Below are positions 28,421 to 39,670 of a stretch of 64,000 bases of DNA, piece by piece. The notes below the pieces were generated by a model. That model had not been told where the DNA came from. It was given only the letters and a program-made list of their open reading frames with translations, and made no database searches. Position 1 is the stretch's first letter; each line of letters opens with the position of its first letter. This DNA comes from Bacteroidota bacterium (GTDB taxonomy: Bacteria > Bacteroidota > Bacteroidia > Bacteroidales > Tannerellaceae): assembly GCA_023429375.1 (NCBI GenBank), contig JAEYVY010000007.1, positions 659,218 to 723,217 of the forward strand, in the 5' to 3' direction. The translations under genes were made by a program, and so were the position numbers.

Positions 28421-28807
28421 ATGATAAAGGTACTTTTATTAATAACGGGAGGAGCAATCGGAACAGTTTTTCGCTATCAATTATCCCATTGGTTGCAACA
28501 AACTGTTTCTTCTTCATTTCCTTATGGTATACTTGGTGTTAATGTGCTGGGTTCCTTTGTTATCGGATTATGCTGGAGCCTTTCTGATGCACTAAATCAC
28601 TCTTCTAACGTCAGACTTTTTCTATTTACCGGCTTGCTCGGTGGCTTTACAACTTTCTCCTCTTTTGTTTTGGATGCTATGGTCTTTCTGAAAGCAGGAG
28701 AATACAAGATGGCCTTCTCTTATGTATTAGCCAGCAATTTTCTAGGGTTATTCGCTGTTTTTTTAGGATATTTGTTAGGTAAATACGCTTCGGCATTTAT
28801 AAAATAA
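28421..28807 (+). CDS. crcB: CrcB/FluC fluoride exporter
   Basis: Dimeric fluoride channel that keeps cytoplasmic fluoride low. The 128 aa protein has four hydrophobic helices, the early GGAIGTVFRYQLS segment, the conserved Asn region GVNVLGSFVIG, and the sodium/fluoride-lining motif GLLGGFTTFSSF. Length is standard. It is followed after four bases by nth, so both may be on one RNA. No fluoride riboswitch is visible upstream, only the G+C-rich hairpin. Confidence 0.94.
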   Translation: MIKVLLLITGGAIGTVFRYQLSHWLQQTVSSSFPYGILGVNVLGSFVIGLCWSLSDALNHSSNVRLFLFTGLLGGFTTFSSFVLDAMVFLKAGEYKMAFSYVLASNFLGLFAVFLGYLLGKYASAFIK

Positions 28808-28811
28808 GACT

Positions 28812-29450
28812 ATGCTAAAAAAAGAACGTTATAAAGGCGTCCTGGATTGGTTTGAAAGAAACGTCCCGGTCGCTGAGACTGAATTGCACTATGAAAATCC
28901 ATATCAACTTTTGGTTGCTGTAATTCTTTCAGCCCAATGTACAGACAAGCGTGTAAATATGACTACACCTGCGTTGTTTGAACGCTTTCCTACAGTTGAC
29001 TTATTAGCAAAAGCTACGATTGATGAGGTTTTTGATTTGATAAAAAGCATATCTTATCCAAATAATAAAGCAAAGCATCTGGTAGGTATGGCACAAACGT
29101 TGGTCGACGAATTTGCCGGTGTCGTGCCCTCTTCAGTAGAAGATCTGCAGAAACTGCCGGGAGTAGGACGGAAGACAGCCAATGTCATCGCCTCGGTTGT
29201 CTTTAATAAGCCTGCGATGGCCGTTGATACCCATGTGTTTCGCGTGTCTGCCCGATTGGGCTTTACACCGAATAGTAAGACTCCTTTGGAAACAGAAAAG
29301 GAGTTGGTTAAACATATACCTAAAAGACTGATTCCTAAAGCGCACCATTGGTTGATTTTACATGGGCGTTATGTCTGTCTGGCTCGAAAACCTAAGTGCT
29401 TGGAATGCGGGTTGCAACCTTGGTGTGCCTATTACCAGCGTGAGGAATGA
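28812..29450 (+). CDS. nth: Endonuclease III
   Basis: DNA glycosylase/AP lyase that removes oxidised pyrimidines. The 212 aa protein has the helix-hairpin-helix with catalytic lysine (LPGVGRKTANVI), the catalytic aspartate in VDTHVFRVSARLG, and the 4Fe-4S cluster loop with C-x6-C-x2-C-x5-C spacing (CLARKPKCLECGLQPWC). Size and motif order are standard. Its stop overlaps the start of a small 37 aa membrane ORF. Confidence 0.96.
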   Translation: MLKKERYKGVLDWFERNVPVAETELHYENPYQLLVAVILSAQCTDKRVNMTTPALFERFPTVDLLAKATIDEVFDLIKSISYPNNKAKHLVGMAQTLVDEFAGVVPSSVEDLQKLPGVGRKTANVIASVVFNKPAMAVDTHVFRVSARLGFTPNSKTPLETEKELVKHIPKRLIPKAHHWLILHGRYVCLARKPKCLECGLQPWCAYYQREE

Positions 29451-29560
29451 GGACAACTCAAAATGAGTTTATTGGTTTTTCTATTTTATTCTCGATAATC
29501 GTAGCAGTTATTTTCTTCTTTTTCTCTAACCTGAACAAAGGCAGGAATGATAGAAGATAG
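29447..29560 (+). CDS. Candidate small single-TM protein, 37 aa
   Basis: The ATG (29447-29449) overlaps the nth stop codon in an ATGA arrangement, the coupling seen between real genes. The 37 residues have a short polar N-terminus (MRTTQNEF), one strong hydrophobic helix of about 18 residues (FSILFSIIVAVIFFFF), and a basic C-terminus (NKGRNDRR). This is the profile of a small inner-membrane protein with its tail in the cytoplasm. I recognise no family. The rest of the gap to 29804 contains no further ORF I can support. Confidence 0.45.
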   Translation: MRTTQNEFIGFSILFSIIVAVIFFFFSNLNKGRNDRR

Positions 29561-29729
29561 GATATCTATGACCTAATATTGCCAATAGTTTGACTCAACA
29601 GATTGAAAATGAAATGGCAGGGCTTAGAATTCAATCCGATACAGGTAAAAATAGAACTGATATTTTTCTTGCTTTTTGCTTTCCTTTATAAACTGTTTTA
29701 TATGATTTTTGAAAAAACACAGAAAATGG

Positions 29730-29759
29730 GTTGAATATCTTATAAAATAATTATATTTG
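29730..29759 (+). promoter_or_regulatory. Promoter of the DUF3332 lipoprotein gene
   Basis: Exact -7 box TATATTTG at 29752-29759; GTTG (29730-29733) stands 18 bases upstream as an imperfect -33 element. The start codon is 45 bases downstream of the -7 box. Confidence 0.6.
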
Positions 29760-29804
29760 TCTATGTGTTTGTTTTGCTTATGTTAATAATGTAAATTAAT
29801 TTTT

Positions 29805-30359
29805 ATGAAAAAAAGAAGTTTAAATCTAGTAATGGCAGTTACACTTGCAAGTAGTGTAATGTTTTCATCTTGTATAGGATCATTTAATTTAACTAACAAA
29901 TTATTGGATTGGAATAGAGGTTTGGATTCTAAATTTGTAAATGAATTAGTATTCCTTGCATTCCATATTGTACCTGTTTATGGTGTTACTATTTTAGCTG
30001 ATATCCTAGTAATTAACTCAATTGAATTCTGGACCGGACAAAATCCTGTTGCAGAAGTTGGTACAGTTAAAACTGTTGAAACTAACGATGGTACGTATGC
30101 AATTGAAACAAAGGCTGATGGTTATTCTATTCAAAAAGAGGGTGAAGCATCTTCTGTTGAATTAGTTTATAACAAAGAAGATAACAGTTGGAATATTGAA
30201 GCAGAAGGCCAAACTCATAAACTTCTTGAGTTCAAAGGTGATGACAAAGTTGTTATGTTCCTTCCTGATGGCAATAGCATGGAAGTAGAGCTTAGCCAAG
30301 CTGGAGTGCTTGCTTTCCAACAAGTAGTTCAGGGAACTTCTTATTATGCTGCTCGTTAA
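29805..30359 (+). CDS. DUF3332 family lipoprotein
   Basis: A 184 aa exported protein with signal peptide and lipobox-like end (VMFSSC, Cys about residue 23). The N-terminal half has the DUF3332 pattern (FNLTNKLLDWN, then FVNELVFLAFHIVPVYGVTILADILVINSIEFWTG with two hydrophobic segments). The C-terminal half is a soluble, beta-rich tail (TYAIETKADGYSIQ, VMFLPDGNSMEVEL). The function of the family is unknown. It is a single gene between its own promoter and a strong terminator. Confidence 0.85.
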   Translation: MKKRSLNLVMAVTLASSVMFSSCIGSFNLTNKLLDWNRGLDSKFVNELVFLAFHIVPVYGVTILADILVINSIEFWTGQNPVAEVGTVKTVETNDGTYAIETKADGYSIQKEGEASSVELVYNKEDNSWNIEAEGQTHKLLEFKGDDKVVMFLPDGNSMEVELSQAGVLAFQQVVQGTSYYAAR

Positions 30360-30373
30360 TTCAATCTTGATAA

Positions 30374-30410
30374 GAGGCTCCTTGTATAGCCAGGAGCCTC
30401 TATTTTTTTT
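30374..30410 (+). terminator. Terminator after DUF3332
   Basis: Nine-base stem GAGGCTCCT / AGGAGCCTC followed by a run of eight T. Confidence 0.85.
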
Positions 30411-30416
30411 ACTTAA

Positions 30417-33827
<3,411 letters not shown>

Positions 33828-33872
33828 TTCATTGAAATCGGTGTGCAAAAAAGACAAAAAACAAGCTAAACA

Positions 33873-33904
33873 TTTGTGTGTTTTGTAAATAAGGTCTATT
33901 TTTG
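33873..33904 (+). promoter_or_regulatory. rplU-rpmA promoter
   Basis: TTTG (33873-33876), 20 bases, TATTTTTG (33897-33904): a perfect Bacteroidetes promoter. Transcription should begin near 33911. Confidence 0.8.
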
Positions 33905-33910
33905 CACACT

Positions 33911-33987
33911 GAATTCCGCAGGGGGTAAAAAAGAGGCTACCAATTGTACCCACCCCCGGGGCATAACCTGTATTAATTATAAGACAG
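33911..33987 (+). promoter_or_regulatory. Candidate structured rplU leader
   Basis: The roughly 77-base leader holds GGGGGT (33921-33926) and ACCCCC (33952-33957), able to form a stem, plus GGTA/TACC pairs inside. Ribosomal protein operons often have autoregulatory leaders of this kind. The sequence alone does not prove that L21 binds here. Confidence 0.4.
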
Positions 33988-34305
33988 ATGTACGTAATCG
34001 TAGAAATTAACGGACAGCAGTTCAAAGCTGAACAAGGAAAGAAATTATTCGTTCACCACATTCAGAACGTGGAAAACGGAGCTGTTGTAGAATTTGACCG
34101 TGTGTTATTGGTTGACAATGACGGAGCGGTAAAAGTAGGTGCACCTACTGTAGAAGGAGCAAAAGTAGTATGTGAAGTACTTTCTCCACTGGTGAAGGGT
34201 GACAAGGTATTAGTATTCCACAAAAAGAGAAGAAAAGGATACCGCAAGTTGAATGGTCATCGTCAACAGTTTACTGAAGTGAGTGTTAAAGAGATTGTTG
34301 CTTAA
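33988..34305 (+). CDS. rplU: 50S ribosomal protein L21
   Basis: Structural protein of the large subunit, 105 aa, with the typical start [20 protein letters not shown] and end [21 protein letters not shown]. rpmA (L27) follows after 22 bases, the universal gene order. Transcribed from the perfect promoter at 33873-33904. Confidence 0.97.
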   Translation: MYVIVEINGQQFKAEQGKKLFVHHIQNVENGAVVEFDRVLLVDNDGAVKVGAPTVEGAKVVCEVLSPLVKGDKVLVFHKKRRKGYRKLNGHRQQFTEVSVKEIVA

Positions 34306-34327
34306 CATTTAAAAGATTTAAAAAGAA

Positions 34328-34585
34328 ATGGCACATAAGAAAGGCGTGGGTAGTTCTAAGAACGGCCGTGAATCGCATAGCAAACGTTTGGGAGTTAAAC
34401 TTTTTGGTGGTGAAGTAGCAAAAGCAGGTAACATCCTGGTTCGCCAAAGAGGAACTGTTCATCATCCGGGCACTAACGTAGGTATCGGTAAAGACCATAC
34501 TTTGTTTGCTTTGACTGATGGTGTAGTAGTTTTCAGCAGAGGTAAAGAAAACAGATCTTTTGTTTCAATTAAAGCTGAAGCATAA
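34328..34585 (+). CDS. rpmA: 50S ribosomal protein L27
   Basis: Large-subunit protein near the peptidyl-transferase centre, 85 aa. It has the conserved sequence [20 protein letters not shown] and [15 protein letters not shown]. The N-terminus begins directly with AHKKG, so there is no Firmicutes-type cleavable extension. Last gene of the rplU unit, followed by a perfect hairpin terminator. Confidence 0.97.
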   Translation: MAHKKGVGSSKNGRESHSKRLGVKLFGGEVAKAGNILVRQRGTVHHPGTNVGIGKDHTLFALTDGVVVFSRGKENRSFVSIKAEA

Positions 34586-34600
34586 TAAAGATTTAGAATA

Positions 34601-34640
34601 AAAGAATAAGGCTGTCTGATTTCAGACAGCCTTATTCTTT
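34601..34640. terminator. Bidirectional terminator between rpmA and the barrel protein gene
   Basis: Perfect 19-base inverted repeat (34601-34619 and 34622-34640) with a two-base centre; core GGCTGTCTGA / TCAGACAGCC, A-rich and T-rich arms. It serves the convergent genes on both strands. Confidence 0.9.
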
Positions 34641-34656
34641 TTATATACTTTTATGA

Positions 34657-35553
34657 TTAAATATGTAGATGAAATCCGATTGACACCGGTTGTATCTGAG
34701 GCCCTTTACCGCTTTCAAACAAACCCATAGGCGAGTATTTTAAAAAAAAACCAACCGAATTATAACCTCCTTGGATAAGGAAGTCCATCGTTACCGGACG
34801 AATGTTCATCCCTCGGTCCATGGTTTCTTTTGTCTTTTTATTGTTTGCATTGCGAAACTCCACTTTGGAGGAAGAGATTGTTTTGATAACTCCAACTAAG
34901 CCGGCAGATAGGAAGAATCGGTCTCCTTTGATCTTGCGTGATTGCCATTCCAAGAGGACTGGAATAGTGAGGCTCGTCGTGTTGAGTTTACTTTTTGTAT
35001 ATATGATACCCTCCGGAGCTGGTTGAAGGACAGTTATGCCCTCGTCATTTTCTTGAAAATAACTGTTTGAATTAAGTCTATAGCGGTTCCATCTTAACCC
35101 CATGCCGGTAACAAAAGCCCAGTTGTATTTAGAAAATGGGAAAGACTTTTCTAAGAAGTTCAGGTTATACTCCAATGACTTCTCACTACGAAGGGAAACT
35201 CCATCGTTGTCATTAATGTTCAGGCTTCCATCAGCAAAATTGGCAAAGCCCATTCCAAAACCGGCCCAGTGTCCATCGAAATGCTTATCCCATGAAGGAA
35301 TAGAAATGCTTATTGAGCGCATATGGCGTTTTTCATAACTCTTACCATCTTTATAATGCCCTTCAAATACAAGTTCATCATCTGTTTGATTCCCTTTTTC
35401 GTCCATTTCATAAACGCGCACTTTCATCTTATCGTCTACTTCCGTAATTTCTACGCGTTTATTGTCAATTTGTATGATTGTATCCGTAGCTGACACCATG
35501 CCTTTGGCGCAAAAAGCGATACAAAGAAAAATAGCTAATGTTAATGTCCTCAT
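34657..35553 (-). CDS. Outer-membrane beta-barrel protein of an ECF sigma operon
   Basis: A 298 aa exported protein with a signal peptide (about 1-22). An acidic region follows (TDTIIQIDNKRVEITEVDDK), then from about residue 80 alternating amphipathic strands (WAGFGMGFANFADG, YNWAFVTGMGLRWNRY, TSLTIPVLLEWQSRK, FFLSAGLVG, FFLKYSPMGLF) ending in VSIGFHLHI. This resembles PorT/OmpA-like eight-stranded barrels of Bacteroidetes. It is the last gene of the sigma-anti-sigma-secreted protein-barrel run. Specific function unknown. Confidence 0.8.
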   Translation of the reverse strand: MRTLTLAIFLCIAFCAKGMVSATDTIIQIDNKRVEITEVDDKMKVRVYEMDEKGNQTDDELVFEGHYKDGKSYEKRHMRSISISIPSWDKHFDGHWAGFGMGFANFADGSLNINDNDGVSLRSEKSLEYNLNFLEKSFPFSKYNWAFVTGMGLRWNRYRLNSNSYFQENDEGITVLQPAPEGIIYTKSKLNTTSLTIPVLLEWQSRKIKGDRFFLSAGLVGVIKTISSSKVEFRNANNKKTKETMDRGMNIRPVTMDFLIQGGYNSVGFFLKYSPMGLFESGKGPQIQPVSIGFHLHI

Positions 35554-35576
35554 TGTATTGTGTTTAATTGTTATTC

Positions 35577-36041
35577 TTATAATTCTTTACCTGTAAATAA
35601 GAGTGTAATCAAATCGTCGCTATCCAATTCGCCTTCGATGTAGACAAGAGTTATGACTCCTTTCTTATTCACTTTAAACAAGACGAACCGGTTTACGTCT
35701 TTTTCCTTGCCTGGCAGTTGATAATAAGCAGAGATGACGCCACCATCATCGGTTACCTCTTTGATCTTACGAGCTCCTTGCTGATCGGCCTCTAAACACT
35801 TGCGGGTAAACTCCAGAGCCGACGGATCATTTTTAATCGTAATGCTCTTATAGTGTTTCATACCATACGTTTCCAGCATTTCTTTCGAGAGCTCTACCAT
35901 CGTAACATTCTTGTTTTTTCCGTAGCGGTTAAATACCTCTTGTATTCTTAAATCTTTCTGCATCTCGGCTGCTACAACCTTTTCTCCTGTGGAAAACAGC
36001 AAGCATAGCATGAAAGAAATGATTAAACTAACCTGTTTCAT
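35577..36041 (-). CDS. Secreted DUF4252/DUF6108-like protein
   Basis: A 154 aa protein with a signal peptide ending near KVVAAE. The mature part has the pattern RIQEVFNRYGKNKNVTMVELSKEMLETYG and later YIEGELDSDDLITLLF, common to Bacteroidetes proteins of the DUF4252/DUF6108 type; I am unsure which of the two names applies. The role is unknown. It lies between a probable anti-sigma factor and a barrel protein, as part of the same minus-strand operon. Confidence 0.72.
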   Translation of the reverse strand: MKQVSLIISFMLCLLFSTGEKVVAAEMQKDLRIQEVFNRYGKNKNVTMVELSKEMLETYGMKHYKSITIKNDPSALEFTRKCLEADQQGARKIKEVTDDGGVISAYYQLPGKEKDVNRFVLFKVNKKGVITLVYIEGELDSDDLITLLFTGKEL

Positions 36042-36058
36042 GATGTATGATTTATTCT

Positions 36059-36544
36059 TTATTCTTCATTAAATAATGTACCTAATTCTTTTAACTGCAT
36101 CTCAAATGCCTCCTTTTCTAAAGCATTTCCGCTTTTGTCGAGGAAATAGTCTTCAGCCGGCTCTGCCACTTCCCGTAGAGTTTCCAAAGCAATTTCGCGT
36201 ACTTTATGTATGTCTGTATAGCATCTGCCGTTGATGACCACATAGTTTTCGGAGCAGAAGCGCGTTTCGTAGGAGGTATAGAAGCTACGTATTCCCAGAA
36301 TCAACAAGATTGCCGCTGCTACTCCTGAAAGCATATAGGTTACTAAACGGTTGTTTTTGCGAACAGACGTAAACTTCCTTCCCTCGGTTTTAGCTATTTC
36401 CTGATCGAAATAGGCAAACATAGGTTTATAGGCTGCCAGATGAGGTGGAATATCGGCTGATGAAAAGAATGCGCGTAATTCCTTCTCTTCTTCTGAAGAA
36501 GTATTGCCTTCAAAATATTTATCTAATAATTCATCTATTCGCAT
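36059..36544 (-). CDS. Probable anti-sigma factor (single TM)
   Basis: A 161 aa protein whose N-terminal part (MRIDELLDKYFEGNTSSEEEKELRAFF) matches the short zinc-free cytoplasmic domain common in Bacteroidetes anti-sigma proteins. One TM helix lies at about residues 68-88 (VTYMLSGVAAAILLILGI). The remaining periplasmic part is short and has no FecR domain. Its first 14 bases overlap the sigma gene, which supports the assignment. Function is inferred from position and architecture. Confidence 0.7.
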   Translation of the reverse strand: MRIDELLDKYFEGNTSSEEEKELRAFFSSADIPPHLAAYKPMFAYFDQEIAKTEGRKFTSVRKNNRLVTYMLSGVAAAILLILGIRSFYTSYETRFCSENYVVINGRCYTDIHKVREIALETLREVAEPAEDYFLDKSGNALEKEAFEMQLKELGTLFNEE

Positions 36545-37046
36545 AATTTCCGTTGTTTAATTCTATAAATCTATCTCTGACTTTTTTACGAGCTCTGGAG
36601 AGGTTGACTCTAACTGCTTCTACTTGTGAGCCCGTTATCTCAGCTATTTCAGCTATTTCATAGCCTTCAATATCTTTCATTCGGATGATTTCTTGTTGCA
36701 ATTCGGGCAGGCTTTGTATTATAAACCTAATCTGTTCTACCGCATCAAGAAGCTCAATAGCTTTATCCGGACGAATGGAGTCGCTGATGAGCGTTTGCTC
36801 GCTTCCGTCAAAGCGTTCCGTTTTTCTAGCCTTGAGCTTATCTAATGCTTTATTTTTTGCAATCTGAACGGCTAAGGCTTCAACACTTTCGTATTCGTCT
36901 AATTTGTCGCGAATAGCCCATAGCTTCAGGAACGTTTCCTGAACTACATCCTCCGCGTCTTCCTGATCTTGTACTAGTTTGAAGACTATGTTGCTTAGTT
37001 TTTCGCGGAGAGGTACTACTTGCTTTTTAAATGCCTCGAGCTTCAT
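36531..37046 (-). CDS. ECF sigma factor
   Basis: RNA polymerase sigma factor of the ECF type, 171 aa from the ATG at 37044-37046; a longer form from 37088 adds a poorly conserved hydrophobic stretch. Region 2 shows LSNIVFKLVQDQEDAEDVVQETFLKLW and LAVQIAKNKALDKLKARK. Region 4 shows LPELQQEIIRMKDIEGYEIAEIAEITGSQVEAVRVNLSRARKKV. It heads a four-gene operon with an anti-sigma, a small secreted protein and a barrel protein, so it probably controls an envelope response rather than a nutrient receptor. Confidence 0.9.
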   Translation of the reverse strand: MKLEAFKKQVVPLREKLSNIVFKLVQDQEDAEDVVQETFLKLWAIRDKLDEYESVEALAVQIAKNKALDKLKARKTERFDGSEQTLISDSIRPDKAIELLDAVEQIRFIIQSLPELQQEIIRMKDIEGYEIAEIAEITGSQVEAVRVNLSRARKKVRDRFIELNNGNYANR

Positions 37047-37088
37047 CCTTTTATAAATAAGACGACAAAGAAACGGAATACATAACAT

Positions 37089-37467
37089 TCCTATTTCACT
37101 TTTTTAGTAGAATCTTTACGTTTGAAGGGCAAACTATTGAAACATAGCATGATAATTTGACTATTTCCTTCGGTATTATTAATCTTTGCAGAAGAAAACT
37201 TTAAAAACGACCTATAAAGAGACATTATCCTTATAGGAGTAAAGTATGAATATAAAATGTGTGGTAGCTAAGTTGAATTAGTAGCCCTGCAATAGAGGAG
37301 GGTTAAAAAGTCACATATACATTTTAAATAATAAAGTAACGATGTAAAAACAATTGTATAGATATAAATCACGATGCCTTAAATATAAATACTTGGTAAT
37401 TCTACTTTCTAGAGGTAGAAATACCAAGTATTAACGTGCTATAATCAAAAATATATTCAGTAGAAGA
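37089..37467. other. Intergenic region between the sigma operon and the esterase gene
   Basis: No ORF of note on either strand. The promoter of the minus-strand sigma operon must be here, but I found no exact TAnnTTTG match in the proper place. The only clear structure is the inverted repeat at 37388-37432. Confidence 0.5.
37388..37432 (-). terminator. Long inverted repeat, probable terminator of the esterase gene
   Basis: Arms of 18 bases (37388-37405 and 37415-37432) with one mismatch and a nine-base spacer; core ACTTGGTA / TACCAAGT. It lies 35 bases beyond the 3' end of the minus-strand esterase gene. The T run after it is weak, so an operator or processing role is also possible. Confidence 0.5.
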
Positions 37468-38334
37468 TTATTTGAGATACATGCTGAAGAACTTCCAGAT
37501 CTCGTCTCCCGTATCCATGTCTTCCAAGAATCTGGTATGTCCAGCTCCAATTACCTCATACAGCCACACTTCGCTGTTGTTGATACCACCAAAGAAACGA
37601 TGTTTTACGATTGTGCGGTTATGCGGTGCTTTCCCGATGATGGTATCTGTCTCCATGTTTGTGCAACGGTTCCTAGCCACGCAATAGTGTATGGCAAGAG
37701 GAACAGGCAAATAACTTCCCCATCCCCCTTTGTTTTCGAGATCCCCTTTCCACGCAGAAGTTTTATCTTCCGTTCCGTGAATTTCGAAAAGGGGGACTGG
37801 TTGTGTAGAAGTGTCGCTTTTGTAGAGCCACTCCATCATCAATCCAGCTATCGGAGCTACAGCGGCAAACAGGTGCGGTTTATGGGCTGCTATCTGATAA
37901 CACATTTCCCCTCCGTTGGATACGCCCATGCAAAAGACATTATGTTTACTGAAGCCATGCTTATTTTGCAGATGTTGAACCAATTGTTCCAAAAAACTTT
38001 CGTCGTCAATCGTCATATCGTGTTGAAAGGGATACCCCACATTCCAGCAATTTTTACCTCTTCCGTCTTTCTCGCCTCGTGGATAACAGATTGCAAAGCC
38101 ATTACGATCGGCCGCATCGTTAAATCCCCCTAATCGGGTACTTCCATAGCCATGTAGCATAATTACAAGCGGACCATTCGCAGGCATATTCTTTGGAATA
38201 TGTAATTGATATACACGTTCAATGCCATCACAAACAAAGGTGTATTCAGGTGTATTTTCTTGGGCAAGAATATTGCCAAAAGATGTGAAGAAAAAGATGA
38301 ATCCTAACAATAAGGATTTTTGTGTAATATTCAT
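37468..38334 (-). CDS. Secreted alpha/beta hydrolase, LpqC/polyhydroxybutyrate depolymerase-like
   Basis: A 288 aa exported esterase. The signal peptide ends near NILAQE. The fold shows the oxyanion strand VIMLHGYGSTR, the nucleophile Ser in MGVSNGGEM (GxSxG), an acid in EIHGTEDKT and the final His in GAGHTRF. Relatives include feruloyl esterases and PHB depolymerases; the substrate is probably an ester on a plant polymer or a small ester, but this cannot be fixed. Single gene on the minus strand, divergent from the metallo-hydrolase gene. Confidence 0.83.
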   Translation of the reverse strand: MNITQKSLLLGFIFFFTSFGNILAQENTPEYTFVCDGIERVYQLHIPKNMPANGPLVIMLHGYGSTRLGGFNDAADRNGFAICYPRGEKDGRGKNCWNVGYPFQHDMTIDDESFLEQLVQHLQNKHGFSKHNVFCMGVSNGGEMCYQIAAHKPHLFAAVAPIAGLMMEWLYKSDTSTQPVPLFEIHGTEDKTSAWKGDLENKGGWGSYLPVPLAIHYCVARNRCTNMETDTIIGKAPHNRTIVKHRFFGGINNSEVWLYEVIGAGHTRFLEDMDTGDEIWKFFSMYLK

Positions 38335-38578
38335 GGTAAATAAACTTAGTTTGATTTACAAAGATACATACTCTTCCTCTTTCAATAATTAAAGTCACTT
38401 CAGAAAGATTTATTTGTTTTCCATCCAACTTTAGAATACTATAAGCTCTCAAAAGTTATGGAATATACATATGTAACTGTGAAGGGGATAAATCTTATGA
38501 TCTTGATAAATTTTCACTTTCATCGTCATATTACAAGGAATAAATTATAACTTCGGAATGTGAAATCTATTTATTATT

Positions 38579-39661
38579 ATGAAACACAAAACTTTTTTAT
38601 TTCCGCTACTCGCTGTAATCTGTCTGCTGACTGCATCATCTTGCGGCAGCAAGAATAAAGAGTTGGATAAAGTTACCTCATTTATTGCACCCGATGCACC
38701 TGCCAACTTTTTTGATAAACCGGATGAATATCTTGACTGGCAGTCGGCTTCACTGTTGAATATTGCTGGATCTATCTTGTCGAAATATCCACCTCAAGTA
38801 GATGAACCACAAGAGCGTCAGATGGCGATGGTAATTCTGGATGCCGTATTTCACGATGTAGGAGCACCGCACCGCATTTCCGTTCAGAAATTCCACCATA
38901 AGCGGATTCAGTCCCTTGTGGATGAAATCGAAAAGACACAAGTTTCATCAGGTGTGAAAATCTGGAAATTCTACGATATGGGTATCGTTATGCGCACCAA
39001 AAGCGTGACCGTCGCTTTCGATATAACTAGGGCATACTCATCAGGTTCAGAGGCATTTGCCTTACCCGACGAATTGCTGGATAGGCTATCGAATCAATGC
39101 GATGTCCTCTTTATCAGTCACTATCACTCAGATCATGCCGATGAGGTGGTAGCAGAGATGTTCTTGGATAAAGGGAAACCAGTAGTGACTCCTCCCGATA
39201 TCTGGAGTGGAAAAGAGATTTATGACCGTGTTACTCACCTAGAACGAAAAGCACACGAAATACAAAAGTTGAGACTGGACAACAAACAAATGGATTTGGA
39301 TGTAGTTGTCTATCCAGGTCATCAAGGAGCAGATATCCTGAATAATGCGGTACTCGTCCTCACTCCTGAAGGTTATTCTGTTTGCCAAACCGGCGACCAA
39401 TCGTTGGAGCAAGACTTTTCGTGGATAGACGAGGTGGCTAAGCATCATAAAGTGGATGTCTTGATTCCCAACTGCTGGACGACCAATCCTCTGCGGTCTG
39501 CCCAAGGGTATGCTCCCGGCTTGATTATTCCTGCCCATGAAAATGAACTGGGACACTCCATAGATCATCGGGAAGCCTATGCGTTGGATTATTCACGATG
39601 GGATGTGCCTTTCAACAAAATCATCATGACTTGGGGAGAGTCTTTTCATTATATCCGGTAA
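38579..39661 (+). CDS. MBL-fold metallo-hydrolase lipoprotein
   Basis: A 360 aa exported protein with a lipobox (TASSC, Cys about residue 22). It contains the metallo-beta-lactamase motif SHYHSDHADE (HxHxDH) and a later histidine in YPGHQGAD. Family members are zinc hydrolases with many substrates, including lactonases and phosphodiesterases. The N-terminal 130 residues are helical and not part of the core. It is followed 9 bases later by a lipoprotein beta-propeller gene, probably in the same operon. Substrate unknown. Confidence 0.82.
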   Translation: MKHKTFLFPLLAVICLLTASSCGSKNKELDKVTSFIAPDAPANFFDKPDEYLDWQSASLLNIAGSILSKYPPQVDEPQERQMAMVILDAVFHDVGAPHRISVQKFHHKRIQSLVDEIEKTQVSSGVKIWKFYDMGIVMRTKSVTVAFDITRAYSSGSEAFALPDELLDRLSNQCDVLFISHYHSDHADEVVAEMFLDKGKPVVTPPDIWSGKEIYDRVTHLERKAHEIQKLRLDNKQMDLDVVVYPGHQGADILNNAVLVLTPEGYSVCQTGDQSLEQDFSWIDEVAKHHKVDVLIPNCWTTNPLRSAQGYAPGLIIPAHENELGHSIDHREAYALDYSRWDVPFNKIIMTWGESFHYIR

Positions 39662-39670
39662 CAACTAAAA

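Noticed and set aside
37537..38133. 198-residue plus-strand frame opposite the esterase
   Set aside because: It mirrors a clear alpha/beta hydrolase with its catalytic motifs on the minus strand.
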